Part shown: piece by piece, positions 16,716-25,621 of the stretch
Layout: each line of letters begins with the position of its first letter
Numbering within the stretch: the first letter of the stretch is position 1
Assembly (NCBI GenBank): GCA_934120265.1
Contig: CAKOTU010000004.1
Location: 1 to 64,000 of the forward strand
Reading direction: 5' to 3'
DNA: 64,000 nt
DNA from: an uncultured Bacilli bacterium
Lineage (GTDB): Bacteria > Bacillota_I > Bacilli_A > RF39 > UBA660
Translations under genes and position numbers: made by a program
Notes under the pieces: generated by a model
Told to the model about the DNA's origin: nothing
What the model saw: the letters and a program-made list of their open reading frames with translations, nothing else
Databases searched by the model: none

Positions 16716-18824
16716 ATGAAGAATAATAAGGGTTTTGCAATAAGTAGTGTTGTTTATGCCATGTTAATACTTTTTTTAGGACTTATCTTATTAATTTTAG
16801 GGAATCTAGCTAGTAGAAAGGCTATGTTTGATAAGGAAAAAAATGAAATACTTATGAGATTTAACGGTTATGAAGGGACCTTATGTACTTTGATTGAAGG
16901 TGGGGCATATGATATTGGTTCTAAATATGAATGTGAATTAGGTGATAATGATCCAAAAATATTTTATGTTTTGGAATCAAGTGGAAGTAATATATCACTA
17001 ATTATGAGTGCTAATGTTGATTCAAACGGGAAAGCTATAACTTCAACAAACATTCCTGATGACAAGGGTTTTTCTGCATGGGTGACTCTAGGGGATTATA
17101 TGTCCGCAGGAGGAACGGCATCTGATTTTGGTAGTGTTGGTGAGAATAGTCTTGGCCCACTTACAGCTTTAAAAAAACTAAAAGAGTTTACAAAACCATG
17201 GAAGAAATTAGCGCCATCACAAATTGTATTACCGACAGCAAATCAGGTAGCAACGGCAGGTGGAGATACAAAGTGGAGCGAAAGTTCAACCGGCAATGGA
17301 TTTAGCTCTGCAACGTGGTTATATGATAATTTAAATGGAACTACTAATGCAGTTTCAGGTATATATGGTTATTGGACATCAACAGCTGTTGCATCCACTT
17401 CGAATCGTGCTTGGCGTGTGTACTCAACAGGTAACTTTCTTTCATATTTTGTTTCTTATGATGAAGGATACGGTATACGTCCAGTAATCACAATTTCAAA
17501 ATCACAACTAGAAGTACCAATATTGTGTGTAGCTAAGACTACAGCAACAACAGGAAATGTATCTCGAGGAAGATATGAGTATGGTGATGAATACGAATGT
17601 GAATTAGGTGATGGACAAAAAAGAACATTCTTTATTTTGGATAAAACATCTACAGAAGTATCTTTAATAATGAGTGAGAACTTGGGAGCAGAAGCTGGAT
17701 GGTGCAGTGATGATGATTGTAAAACAGACAATGTATGGGATAATACAAAAGGTCCAATAACTGCAAAAAGTGAACTTGAAAAAAGAACTACTAGTTGGAG
17801 TAAAATATCAAATAAAACAAAGATTACATTACCAACAGCACAACAAGTAGCAAAAGCCTCTGGCGAAACATTTAATAATTCTTCTGTTTCTGGGTTAGCA
17901 AAATGGTTGTGTGGGAATTTAAAAAGTGTTGTTGGATATTGGACATCAACACAGTTTATTGAAAATACATATGGTGCTTGGTATGTTGGCTATAGCAATG
18001 ATATTCGTGTTGATAGTATTGGAAATGACTATGATTATGGTATACGTCCAGTAATCACAATACCAAAAGCACAAATAAAATCACCAAAGGTACAAAAATA
18101 TAGAAATGGTAGTGAAGTATATTTTAATGTAACAACAGGTGTAAAATGTACATCATCAGATTATACAGAAACACAAAGCAATATAGGTGTAAATAGTGGA
18201 TGTATGAAGTTCTATATTTTTAATGATGATGGTGGTGACACATTAAATTTAATTTTAGATCATAATACAACTGCAACAATTTTATGGAATTCAAGTGGAA
18301 GTAGTACTAGCGGTCCAAAAGAAGCGTTAACACAATTAAAAACTGATACAGAAAATTGGAATGGAACGGAAACTCCAACAAACTATGCGATTGATCAAAC
18401 AGGCCAAACAAGTGGTGCAAAATATATAATAGATTATAGTGCATACAAGGCAAGATTTATAACAGCACAGGAAGTAGCAACAATCACAGGAAATACATCT
18501 TGGAATGAAAAAAATGCAAGTAGCGTATTTTACTTTGATACAAATGCAACAAGTAATAGTTCAACATGTCAAAGTGGGGATATAAGTGGATGCGCTTATG
18601 GATGGCTATATGATAGAACAAAACCTGATTGTACGACATATGGATGTAAAAACAATTCAGATAAGTCAACATTGGGATATTGGACAGTTTCTCCTCGTGC
18701 TGAAAGTATTAGAGAAAATTGGTGCGTTGCTTATGAAGGTTATCTTGGCGATTATATTGTTAACTTCCCAGCTTATTATGGTATACGCCCAGTTATAGAA
18801 ATATCGGCAAAGAAACTTTTATAA
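16716..18824 (+). CDS. Prepilin-like surface protein with three DUF6273/FGE-like domains
   Basis: 702 residues. The N-terminus (NNKGFAISSVVYAMLILF) is a divergent prepilin-like signal plus helix, lacking the Glu5 of the others. Then come three related modules (about residues 55-270, 275-450 and 455-702). Each runs from a YGDEYECELGD-type start to a conserved end: GYWTS or GYWTV, a variable stretch with a central Trp, and YGIRPVI. This pattern resembles the DUF6273 / formylglycine-enzyme-like fold. Module 3 is closely similar to the C-terminal half of the prepilin at 27118. AGAGGTGAC precedes the ATG, and TATAAT lies at 16681-16686. It is inserted between ysxE and valS, which are adjacent in B. 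subtilis. Likely a surface ligand-binding protein (inference). Confidence 0.75.
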   Translation: MKNNKGFAISSVVYAMLILFLGLILLILGNLASRKAMFDKEKNEILMRFNGYEGTLCTLIEGGAYDIGSKYECELGDNDPKIFYVLESSGSNISLIMSANVDSNGKAITSTNIPDDKGFSAWVTLGDYMSAGGTASDFGSVGENSLGPLTALKKLKEFTKPWKKLAPSQIVLPTANQVATAGGDTKWSESSTGNGFSSATWLYDNLNGTTNAVSGIYGYWTSTAVASTSNRAWRVYSTGNFLSYFVSYDEGYGIRPVITISKSQLEVPILCVAKTTATTGNVSRGRYEYGDEYECELGDGQKRTFFILDKTSTEVSLIMSENLGAEAGWCSDDDCKTDNVWDNTKGPITAKSELEKRTTSWSKISNKTKITLPTAQQVAKASGETFNNSSVSGLAKWLCGNLKSVVGYWTSTQFIENTYGAWYVGYSNDIRVDSIGNDYDYGIRPVITIPKAQIKSPKVQKYRNGSEVYFNVTTGVKCTSSDYTETQSNIGVNSGCMKFYIFNDDGGDTLNLILDHNTTATILWNSSGSSTSGPKEALTQLKTDTENWNGTETPTNYAIDQTGQTSGAKYIIDYSAYKARFITAQEVATITGNTSWNEKNASSVFYFDTNATSNSSTCQSGDISGCAYGWLYDRTKPDCTTYGCKNNSDKSTLGYWTVSPRAESIRENWCVAYEGYLGDYIVNFPAYYGIRPVIEISAKKLL

Positions 18825-18839
18825 AAAGAAATTATAGGA

Positions 18840-18869
18840 TTGACATTACAAAATAAAATGATATATAAT
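18840..18869 (+). promoter_or_regulatory. Promoter of the valS T-box leader
   Basis: TTGACA, 18 bases, TATAAT. Confidence 0.8.
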
Positions 18870-18875
18870 AGTCAC

Positions 18876-19096
18876 ATAAAAACTTTGAACTTGAGGAGTA
18901 AACTAAAGCGTTTTAAAGAGAGTCTATGGTTGGTGGAAATAGATAAATTAATTGGTTGAAGGTAGCAAGCCAGTTGAATATCTAAGTAAATAGGATATTA
19001 CGTATATTATGCGTTAAATAATTAAGGTGTAGAAATACATAAATTAAGGTGGTACCACGTAAACTCACGTCCTTATCTAGGATGTGAGTTTTTTAT
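18876..19096 (+). promoter_or_regulatory. T-box riboswitch (predicted tRNA-Val sensor)
   Basis: The leader has the AGAGAG and GGTTGGTGGAAAT elements of stem I (about 18917-18940) and the T-box core AAGGTGGTACCACG at 19046-19059. A terminator follows, AACTCACGTCC / GGATGTGAGTT plus T run (19061-19096). Uncharged tRNA binding favours the antiterminator and lets valS be transcribed. Valine specificity is inferred from the downstream gene; I did not fix the specifier codon. Confidence 0.92.
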
Positions 19097-19116
19097 ATTT
19101 TAATAGGAGGAATATT

Positions 19117-21657
19117 ATGTTAGAAAGTAAATATAATCATTTAAGTGTTGAAGATGGAAAATATGAAAATTGGAAAGAGAAGGGATATTTTGAGTCTGGT
19201 GATTTAAGTAAGAAACCATACTGTATTGTTATTCCACCTCCAAATGTAACAGGTAAATTACATTTAGGCCATGCTTGGGATACAACACTACAAGATATTA
19301 TTATTCGTTATAAAAGAATGGATGGATATGATGCCCTTTGGGTTCCTGGTATGGATCATGCTGGAATAGCAACTCAAGCTAAAGTCGATAAAAAATTAAA
19401 AGAACAAGGCATAAAACCACGTGAAATGGATCGTGAAGAGTGGTTAGAACATGCATGGGCTTGGAAGAGAGAATATGCAGATAATATTCATGCACAATGG
19501 GCTAAAATGGGATTAAGTTTGGATTATACTAAAGAAAGATTTACTTTGGATGAAGGGCTTAGTAATGCAGTTAAACATGTCTTTGTAACTTTATATAATG
19601 AAGGATTAATATATAGAGGAGAAAGAATTATTAACTGGGATCCTGAAGCTATGACAGCGCTTTCTAATGAAGAAGTAATATATAAAGATGTAGAAGGTGC
19701 ATTCTACCACATTAAGTATTTTATAGAAGGAACTAATGATTATTTAGAAGTAGCAACAACTCGTCCTGAAACATTGTTTGGAGATACTGCTGTTGCTGTT
19801 AATCCTAGTGACGATCGTTATAAACATTTAATAGGAAAAAATGTAGTTCTTCCTATTGTTAATAAGTTAATACCTGTAGTTGGTGATGAACACGCTGATC
19901 CAGAATTTGGTACAGGAGTTGTTAAAATAACTCCAGCTCATGATCCTAACGATTTTGAAGTAGGAAATAGACATAATCTTGAAAGAGTTATCGTTATGAA
20001 TCCTAATGGTACTATGAATAAGAATGCTGGCATTTATGAAGGAATGGATCGTTTTGCTTGTCGTGAGAAACTTGTAAATGATTTAAAAGAACAAGACTTA
20101 CTTATATCTATTGAACCAATTGTTCATAGCGTAGGTCATAGTGAAAGAACAGATGTAATGGTTGAACCTTATTTATCTAAACAATGGTTTGTTAAAATGA
20201 GACCTCTTGCAGATAGAGTATTAGAAAATCAAAAAAACAAAGATACAAAGGTTAATTTTGTTCCAGAAAGATTTGAAAAAACTATGAATCACTGGATGGA
20301 GATTACTTATGACTGGTGTATTTCTCGTCAACTTTGGTGGGGACATAGAATTCCTGCTTGGTATAAAGGTGAAGAAGTATATGTTGGCATAAATCCACCT
20401 GAAGGTGAAGGTTGGGTACAAGATTCAGATGTATTAGATACTTGGTTCTCTAGTGCCTTATGGCCATTTTCAACCCTTGGTTGGCCAGAAAAAACAGATT
20501 TACTAGCACGTTATTATCCTAATAATGTTTTAGTAACAGGATATGATATAATTCCTTTCTGGGTAAATAGAATGACTTTCCAAGGACTTCACTTTACAGA
20601 TCAAAGACCATTTAAAGATTGCCTAATACATGGACTTATTCGTGATAAACAAGGACGTAAAATGAGTAAATCATTAGGTAATGGTGTAGATCCTATGGAT
20701 GTTATAGAAAAATATGGATGTGATTCATTAAGATTTTTCTTAACAACATCTACTGCTCCTGGTATGGATTTAAGATATGATGAAGAAAAAGTTGCTTCAA
20801 CTTGGAACTTTATTAATAAACTTTGGAATGCATCACGTTTTGTTTTAATGAATATTGAGGACTTAACAAAAGATACTTATACATTAGATAACTTATCGAT
20901 TAGTGATAAATGGATTTTAACAAAACGAGAAAACTTGATTAAGACAGTTAGAAAGCATATGGATAATTATGAATTTAACGTTGTTGGTACAGAACTTTAT
21001 AGTTTTATTTGGAATGATTTCTGTGATTGGTATATAGAACTTGCTAAAGGAAATATGAATAATACAACAAAGAGTGTACTTCTTACTGTATTAACAGATA
21101 TATTAAAGATGTTGCATCCATTTATGCCATATGTAACAGAAGAAATATATTTGATGTTACCAATACATGATGAATCAATCATGATAAGTTCTTACCCAGT
21201 ATATAATAAAGATTTAGTATTCGAAGACTCTAAAGAATTAGATAATATTATTGATTTTATTGTTAAAGTAAGAACTGCTAAACTAGAACATAAGATACCA
21301 AAAGATTCAAAAGTATATTTTGAAGGTAATTATAAAGATTTAATTTTAAAATCTCTTCGTGTTGCTTCTGAATATTTAATAGATAATAGTGATATGGATG
21401 GAGTAGAAGTAATTAGTTCAAATAAAAATTATAGAATTAAGTATATGTTTGATACTTCTATTGACAAAGAAAAAGAGTTAGAATCACTTCAAAAAGAAAA
21501 AGAAAACTTAGAAAATTCTATTGCTAGAAGAAAGAAACTTTTAAGTAATGAAAACTATGTAAGTAAAGCTCCAGAAAATATTGTTAACAAAGAAAGAGAA
21601 GATTTACTAAAAGAAGAGAATGAATTAAAATTAATTTTAGAAAAAATGGGCAATTAA
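19117..21657 (+). CDS. valS: Valyl-tRNA synthetase
   Basis: About 846 residues. The class I signatures are [15 protein letters not shown] (HIGH) and [10 protein letters not shown] (KMSKS). The CP1 editing domain is present ([17 protein letters not shown]), and a C-terminal coiled-coil arm runs from about residue 785 to the end, typical of ValRS. The ATG at 19117 is preceded by AGGAGG; an upstream in-frame start at 19084 lies inside the T-box terminator and is rejected. Regulated by the T-box leader. Confidence 0.97.
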   Translation: MLESKYNHLSVEDGKYENWKEKGYFESGDLSKKPYCIVIPPPNVTGKLHLGHAWDTTLQDIIIRYKRMDGYDALWVPGMDHAGIATQAKVDKKLKEQGIKPREMDREEWLEHAWAWKREYADNIHAQWAKMGLSLDYTKERFTLDEGLSNAVKHVFVTLYNEGLIYRGERIINWDPEAMTALSNEEVIYKDVEGAFYHIKYFIEGTNDYLEVATTRPETLFGDTAVAVNPSDDRYKHLIGKNVVLPIVNKLIPVVGDEHADPEFGTGVVKITPAHDPNDFEVGNRHNLERVIVMNPNGTMNKNAGIYEGMDRFACREKLVNDLKEQDLLISIEPIVHSVGHSERTDVMVEPYLSKQWFVKMRPLADRVLENQKNKDTKVNFVPERFEKTMNHWMEITYDWCISRQLWWGHRIPAWYKGEEVYVGINPPEGEGWVQDSDVLDTWFSSALWPFSTLGWPEKTDLLARYYPNNVLVTGYDIIPFWVNRMTFQGLHFTDQRPFKDCLIHGLIRDKQGRKMSKSLGNGVDPMDVIEKYGCDSLRFFLTTSTAPGMDLRYDEEKVASTWNFINKLWNASRFVLMNIEDLTKDTYTLDNLSISDKWILTKRENLIKTVRKHMDNYEFNVVGTELYSFIWNDFCDWYIELAKGNMNNTTKSVLLTVLTDILKMLHPFMPYVTEEIYLMLPIHDESIMISSYPVYNKDLVFEDSKELDNIIDFIVKVRTAKLEHKIPKDSKVYFEGNYKDLILKSLRVASEYLIDNSDMDGVEVISSNKNYRIKYMFDTSIDKEKELESLQKEKENLENSIARRKKLLSNENYVSKAPENIVNKEREDLLKEENELKLILEKMGN

Positions 21658-21720
21658 TAAGCCTGTTTTTTTGTTAACAAATGCCTAGGTATTTCATATA
21701 TTACTGTAGGGAGGTGACTT

Positions 21721-22110
21721 ATGAACGAGTTAAATAATGTAGTAACTGCAACTGGACAATACAATAACATCCCAACCTCACTTACTTCTAATACTTCAGT
21801 AGTTAATATGATAGAAGGACTTACGCTAACTAAAGAAGCGGATAAACAAAATTGGAGTAGTGGAGATTTAACATACACAATAACTTTAAAAAATGAAACA
21901 GATAAGGTATATTCAAATTTGGTCATTAAAGATGTTATTAATACAACTTTAGTAGAGTTTGTAAAAGGAAGTGTGACTATTAATGATACTCCTGCAACTG
22001 AATCACAATATTCTTATGATGAAGGTAGTAGTACATTAACAATCAATTTAAGTGATGCCGGACCCTCATCAACAAATACTCTCACGTTTCGCGTTACAAA
22101 AAAAAGTTAA
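21721..22110 (+). CDS. Small DUF11-like repeat protein
   Basis: 129 residues with a very good ribosome site (GGGAGGTGACTT). The first 40 residues are Asn/Thr-rich (TATGQYNN). The remainder matches a single DUF11-type beta domain: LTKEADKQNW, DLTYTITLKN, and a C-terminal TNTLTFRVTKK. Such domains normally form repeats in large surface proteins. Here there is one copy, with no signal peptide, membrane segment or anchor. It could be a spore- or surface-associated protein released by lysis, or a truncated remnant; not resolved. Confidence 0.65.
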   Translation: MNELNNVVTATGQYNNIPTSLTSNTSVVNMIEGLTLTKEADKQNWSSGDLTYTITLKNETDKVYSNLVIKDVINTTLVEFVKGSVTINDTPATESQYSYDEGSSTLTINLSDAGPSSTNTLTFRVTKKS

Positions 22111-22326
22111 TCGTTATTTTGTTTTAAATACATGTTCATTACTTTATTATAATAATGGTAGAGAGTTAAAAAGTAACTATGTTTTAGTCATAAGTCCAAT
22201 AAATAGATACTATAAAGAAGATTATACTTGCTCAACACCTTATTGGCGTAAATAAGAATCACTTAATGTGATTTTTTTAGTTTGCTGTGAAAACTGTCCA
22301 TATTTTGACAAAAAACTCAAAAAGTA
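22111..22326 (+). other. Intergenic region, possible decayed coding sequence
   Basis: No gene is supported here. A short open frame (22052-22255) has no ribosome site and overlaps the previous gene in another frame. Its end (PYWRK) resembles a gene terminus, so this may be decayed coding DNA. A terminator is at 22257-22278. Confidence 0.3.
22257..22278 (+). terminator. Intrinsic terminator
   Basis: AATCAC / GTGATT short stem followed by a T run. Confidence 0.65.
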
Positions 22327-22356
22327 TTGACTAATAATTTTGTTTTGTGTTATTAT
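22327..22356 (+). promoter_or_regulatory. Promoter of the major-pilin-like gene
   Basis: TTGACT, 18 bases, TATTAT; about 33 bases of leader before the ribosome site. Confidence 0.65.
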
Positions 22357-22389
22357 AAGAATGTAGATAAAGTAAGGTGGTGAGAATAA

Positions 22390-22752
22390 ATGAAAATGAA
22401 TAAGAAAGGTTTTACTTTAATTGAATTATTAGCAGTTATCGTAGTATTAGCTATTATCGCTTTAATCGCTACTCCAATTGTTATGAGTACAATTAATAAA
22501 GCTCAAGAAGGTGCAAATAAGAGATCTGTAGAAGGTTACATGAAAGCTTATGAAGCAGCATATTATGAATATATGCTTGAAAATGGTGGTGCTGAACCAG
22601 CAACTAAATTAACTTCAGGTATTGATTATAATGGTGCTACAGTTACTTGTGAAACAGTTACAGTAACAGCTGATAAAAAATTCAGTGCTACTTGTACAGT
22701 AAATGGTAAGACTTACAAATATGAAAATGGAAAAGCTGATAATAATAAATAA
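22390..22752 (+). CDS. Small type IV prepilin, candidate major pilin
   Basis: 120 residues, the size of a real pilin subunit. The prepilin signal is KMNKKG followed by FTLIELLAVIVVLAIIALI, with Glu at mature position 5. The globular part is short, with two Cys (VTCETV and SATCTV) that may form a disulfide. Codons are markedly T-ending (GGT, GCT, ACT), unlike the A-ending codons of the other prepilins here, which fits high expression. It has its own promoter, no poly-G leader, GGTGGTGAG ahead of the ATG, and its own terminator. It is followed by O-antigen-ligase-like and glycosyltransferase genes. Confidence 0.85.
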   Translation: MKMNKKGFTLIELLAVIVVLAIIALIATPIVMSTINKAQEGANKRSVEGYMKAYEAAYYEYMLENGGAEPATKLTSGIDYNGATVTCETVTVTADKKFSATCTVNGKTYKYENGKADNNK

Positions 22753-22766
22753 TATTATCTAATATT

Positions 22767-22795
22767 AAAAAGATAGTTAATTGCTATCTTTTTTT
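22767..22795 (+). terminator. Intrinsic terminator
   Basis: AAGATAG / CTATCTT stem followed by T residues. Confidence 0.85.
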
Positions 22796-22833
22796 GTGCT
22801 TTTATGCTATACTCTAAAAGGTAGGATGATGGT

Positions 22834-24159
22834 ATGAGCAAAATAATAAATAAGTTAAATTTCATATTAATTATATTTGTGTTGGTATTAAATCCATTAT
22901 GGTTGTTAACATGTGCCAACCTAAAATCATTTGGTTTAACAATACCTTTTTATTATTATCAAATATTATATTTTATAATTCCGGTAGAAGTAATTATTTA
23001 TGCATATAAAATTATAAAAAAAGAAGTTAAATTTAATTATTATGATATGATTGTATTTATATTGTTAATATTACTTGGGATTGTTACTAGTAATTCGATT
23101 GATGTATCCACATCAATTTGGGGAGCTTATAAAAGAAATGAAGGCCTTTTGACGATGATAAGTTATTACTTGTTGTTTTTAAATTGCAGAAGTTTAAATG
23201 AGAAACAAATACGTTTTGGTGTAAAAGTTCTATTTGAAATAGGAATTGTGCAATTTGTTTATTGTTTATTTCAAGTTTTTTTGAGATTCCCAGGATTAGA
23301 ATTATTTTCTTTAAATGATGTAAATTATATGGCAATGGGTTTTGTAGGAAATCCAAATTTCTTAGGAAGTTATTGTATAATGTTATTAGGATTAGCTCTT
23401 ATGTTATATTTTATTAAAAGTGAAAGAAAATATTTTTGGTTAAGCATTATATTTTTTATTAATTTAATTTTGTCTCAATCCACTGGTCCTTTCTTTTCTT
23501 TTATAATATTATTTATCTTTATGATTATCTTCATGAAAATCAAAAACATAATTAATTGGGAAAAAGTAGGTATTGTATTTGTTAGTTTTATGTTAACCTT
23601 TATTGTTGTCAGTAATGGTGTAGAATTATATTGTAAAAAGGTATTTAATGATAAGATTGTTTCTAGTTATACAATAAAAGGTGATATGCTAAATACTTTA
23701 AATTTATTTGGATTCTCTAAAGAAAATGGTGATAAAGACATAACAATTGAAGATTATGGTTCTGGTAGAATTACTATTTGGAAAAATACTTTAAAAATAG
23801 TACCTAAGTATTTTTGGCTAGGTTCTGGTATAGATACATTTGGATATGTTTACCCTGATAATAATAAAGGACTATATTATGATAAAGCACATAATGAATA
23901 TCTTCAAATTCTTGTTACAGAAGGAATTTTTTCATTAATATTATACCTTAGTTTATTATTAACCTTGTTTGTTGATGGCATAAAAAGTAATAATAAACTT
24001 GTTTGGATATTAATGATGGCTTTTGTAGGGTATGCTTTGCAAGCGTTTTTAAATATAAGAGTTAATACAGTCGCACCAACATTTTATATAATAATAGGAA
24101 TGATGGCAGGGCTTATTAGTCAAGAAAAAGTAAAAGCGAAAATCAAGGAAGTTGCATAA
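22834..24159 (+). CDS. O-antigen ligase/polymerase-like membrane protein (Wzy_C)
   Basis: 441 residues with about ten or more hydrophobic helices. The long external loop before the last helices contains the segment YYDKAHNEYLQILVTEGI; the AHNEYLQ motif with its His is typical of the Wzy_C family of O-antigen ligases, polymerases and O-oligosaccharyltransferases (WaaL, PglL, TfpW). These move an undecaprenyl-linked glycan to an acceptor. It lies directly after a pilin gene and before a GT2/GtrA pair, so a pilin is a reasonable acceptor (inference). GGATGATGGT precedes the ATG. Confidence 0.75.
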   Translation: MSKIINKLNFILIIFVLVLNPLWLLTCANLKSFGLTIPFYYYQILYFIIPVEVIIYAYKIIKKEVKFNYYDMIVFILLILLGIVTSNSIDVSTSIWGAYKRNEGLLTMISYYLLFLNCRSLNEKQIRFGVKVLFEIGIVQFVYCLFQVFLRFPGLELFSLNDVNYMAMGFVGNPNFLGSYCIMLLGLALMLYFIKSERKYFWLSIIFFINLILSQSTGPFFSFIILFIFMIIFMKIKNIINWEKVGIVFVSFMLTFIVVSNGVELYCKKVFNDKIVSSYTIKGDMLNTLNLFGFSKENGDKDITIEDYGSGRITIWKNTLKIVPKYFWLGSGIDTFGYVYPDNNKGLYYDKAHNEYLQILVTEGIFSLILYLSLLLTLFVDGIKSNNKLVWILMMAFVGYALQAFLNIRVNTVAPTFYIIIGMMAGLISQEKVKAKIKEVA

Positions 24160-24174
24160 ACTTTCTTTTTTTTT
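24145..24174 (+). terminator. Intrinsic terminator
   Basis: AAGGAAGTT / AACTTTCTT stem (one G-U) and long T run, overlapping the end of the preceding gene. Confidence 0.7.
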
Positions 24175-24213
24175 AATCTTGTTATATAATATACATACAG
24201 ATGGAGGATTTTT

Positions 24214-25158
24214 ATGGAAAAAATTTCAATTATTGTACCTTGTTATAATGAAGAAGAAGCAATGCCAATATTTTATGAAGAAATATGTAAAGTTGCAAAA
24301 AAAATGAAAAAAGTAGATTTTGAGTTCATTTTTGTAAATGATGGTTCTAAAGATCATACTTTAGATGTTGCTCGTGATTTACATAAAAAAGATGAAAGAG
24401 TAAGATATGTTTCATTTTCTCGTAATTTTGGAAAAGAAGCTGGAATGTATGCCGGTTTAGAAGCTGCTCGTGGAGATTATGTTGCTATTATGGATGTTGA
24501 CTTACAAGATCCACCTGCTTTAATAGAAGAAATGTATGAAACATTAAAAAATGAAGATTATGATTGTGTAGCATCTCGCCGTGTTTCAAGAAAAGGTGAG
24601 CCACCAATAAGAAGTTTCTTTGCTAGATGTTATTATAAGTTAATTAATAAAATATCTAAAACAGAAATAGTTGATGGTGCTCGTGACTTTAGATTAATGA
24701 CTCGTCAAATGGTTGATTCTATTCTAGAATTAAAGGAATATAATCGTTATTCTAAAGGAATATTTAGTTGGGTAGGATATAAAACTAAATGGTTAGAATA
24801 TGAAAATGTCGAAAGAGTAGCAGGAACTACTAAGTGGTCTTTCTGGAAATTATTCTTATATTCTTTAGAAAGTATAGTAGCGTTTTCTACTGTACCGTTA
24901 TCAATAGCTGCTGTAATGGGATTGTTATTTTGTTTAATAGCATTTATTCTAATTATAGTTATTGTTGTAAAAACATTAACTGTTGGGGATCCAGTAGCAG
25001 GATGGCCTAGTATGGTATGTATTATTTTCTTTGTTAGTGGTATTCAATTATTCTGTTTAGGAATTATTGGACAATATCTAGCTAAAACATATTTAGAAGT
25101 TAAGAATAGACCAATTTATATTGTTAAAGAAACTGAGGAATCTGAATGCAAAAAGTAG
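24214..25158 (+). CDS. GT2 polyprenyl-phosphate glycosyltransferase (GtrB/DPM1 type)
   Basis: 314 residues. The family 2 catalytic domain has VNDGSKDHT and the metal-binding DVDLQDPP; two membrane helices close the protein (about residues 225-290). This is the GtrB/CsbB/YkcC type, which loads a sugar onto undecaprenyl phosphate on the inner membrane face. The gene end overlaps gtrA by 13 bases, so donor synthesis and flipping are coupled. GGAGG precedes the ATG. Confidence 0.9.
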   Translation: MEKISIIVPCYNEEEAMPIFYEEICKVAKKMKKVDFEFIFVNDGSKDHTLDVARDLHKKDERVRYVSFSRNFGKEAGMYAGLEAARGDYVAIMDVDLQDPPALIEEMYETLKNEDYDCVASRRVSRKGEPPIRSFFARCYYKLINKISKTEIVDGARDFRLMTRQMVDSILELKEYNRYSKGIFSWVGYKTKWLEYENVERVAGTTKWSFWKLFLYSLESIVAFSTVPLSIAAVMGLLFCLIAFILIIVIVVKTLTVGDPVAGWPSMVCIIFFVSGIQLFCLGIIGQYLAKTYLEVKNRPIYIVKETEESECKK

Positions 25159-25568
25159 TAGATTTATTTAATAAATATAAAGAAGTAATTATGTATTTAA
25201 TATTTGGTGTTTTAACAACGGTTGTAAGTTTGGTTACTTATTATGCTTTAACACTTACAATATTAAATCCTAATAGTGCTTTACAATTACAATTAGCAAA
25301 TATTATATCTTGGATTTTAAGTGTAGCGTTTGCTTATATCACTAATCGTAAGTTTGTATTTGAAAGTAAAAGTGAAAATATCGCTAAAGAATTAAGTTCT
25401 TTTGTGGGCGGTAGAATATTAACTTTACTCATGGATATGGCAATTATGTTTATATTTGTGACATTATTACATTTTAATGATAAAATATTTAAAATGATAT
25501 CACAAGTAATAGTTATAGTAGCAAATTATATAATAAGCAAATTATTTGTCTTTAAAGAAAGCAAATAG
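25146..25568 (+). CDS. GtrA-like membrane protein
   Basis: 140 residues with four membrane helices and the GtrA pattern (YLIFGVLTTVVSLVTYY near the start, YITNRKFVF after helix 2, KLFVFKES at the end). GtrA proteins are proposed to flip polyprenyl-linked sugars to the outside. The overlap with the GT2 gene supports a pair that supplies external glycosyl donor. Possible acceptors are pilin glycan or a wall polymer. Confidence 0.88.
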   Translation: MQKVVDLFNKYKEVIMYLIFGVLTTVVSLVTYYALTLTILNPNSALQLQLANIISWILSVAFAYITNRKFVFESKSENIAKELSSFVGGRILTLLMDMAIMFIFVTLLHFNDKIFKMISQVIVIVANYIISKLFVFKESK

Positions 25569-25579
25569 TTTGCTTTTTT
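25558..25579 (+). terminator. Intrinsic terminator over the gtrA stop codon
   Basis: AAAGCAAA, the TAG stop as loop, TTTGCTTT, then T residues. Confidence 0.75.
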
Positions 25580-25598
25580 ATTTTTACAATGTTATAAT
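25570..25598 (+). promoter_or_regulatory. Promoter of the SGNH hydrolase gene
   Basis: TTGCTT, 17 bases, TATAAT; the -35 box overlaps the terminator. Confidence 0.6.
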
Positions 25599-25621
25599 AG
25601 TCGCAACTGAGGGGGAATTTT

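Noticed and set aside
19084..19116. Upstream in-frame start of valS
   Set aside because: It lies in the T-box terminator hairpin; the ATG at 19117 has AGGAGG.
22052..22255. 67-codon plus-strand ORF
   Set aside because: No ribosome site, overlaps the DUF11-like gene in another frame, and has no recognisable domain; treated as decayed or noncoding.
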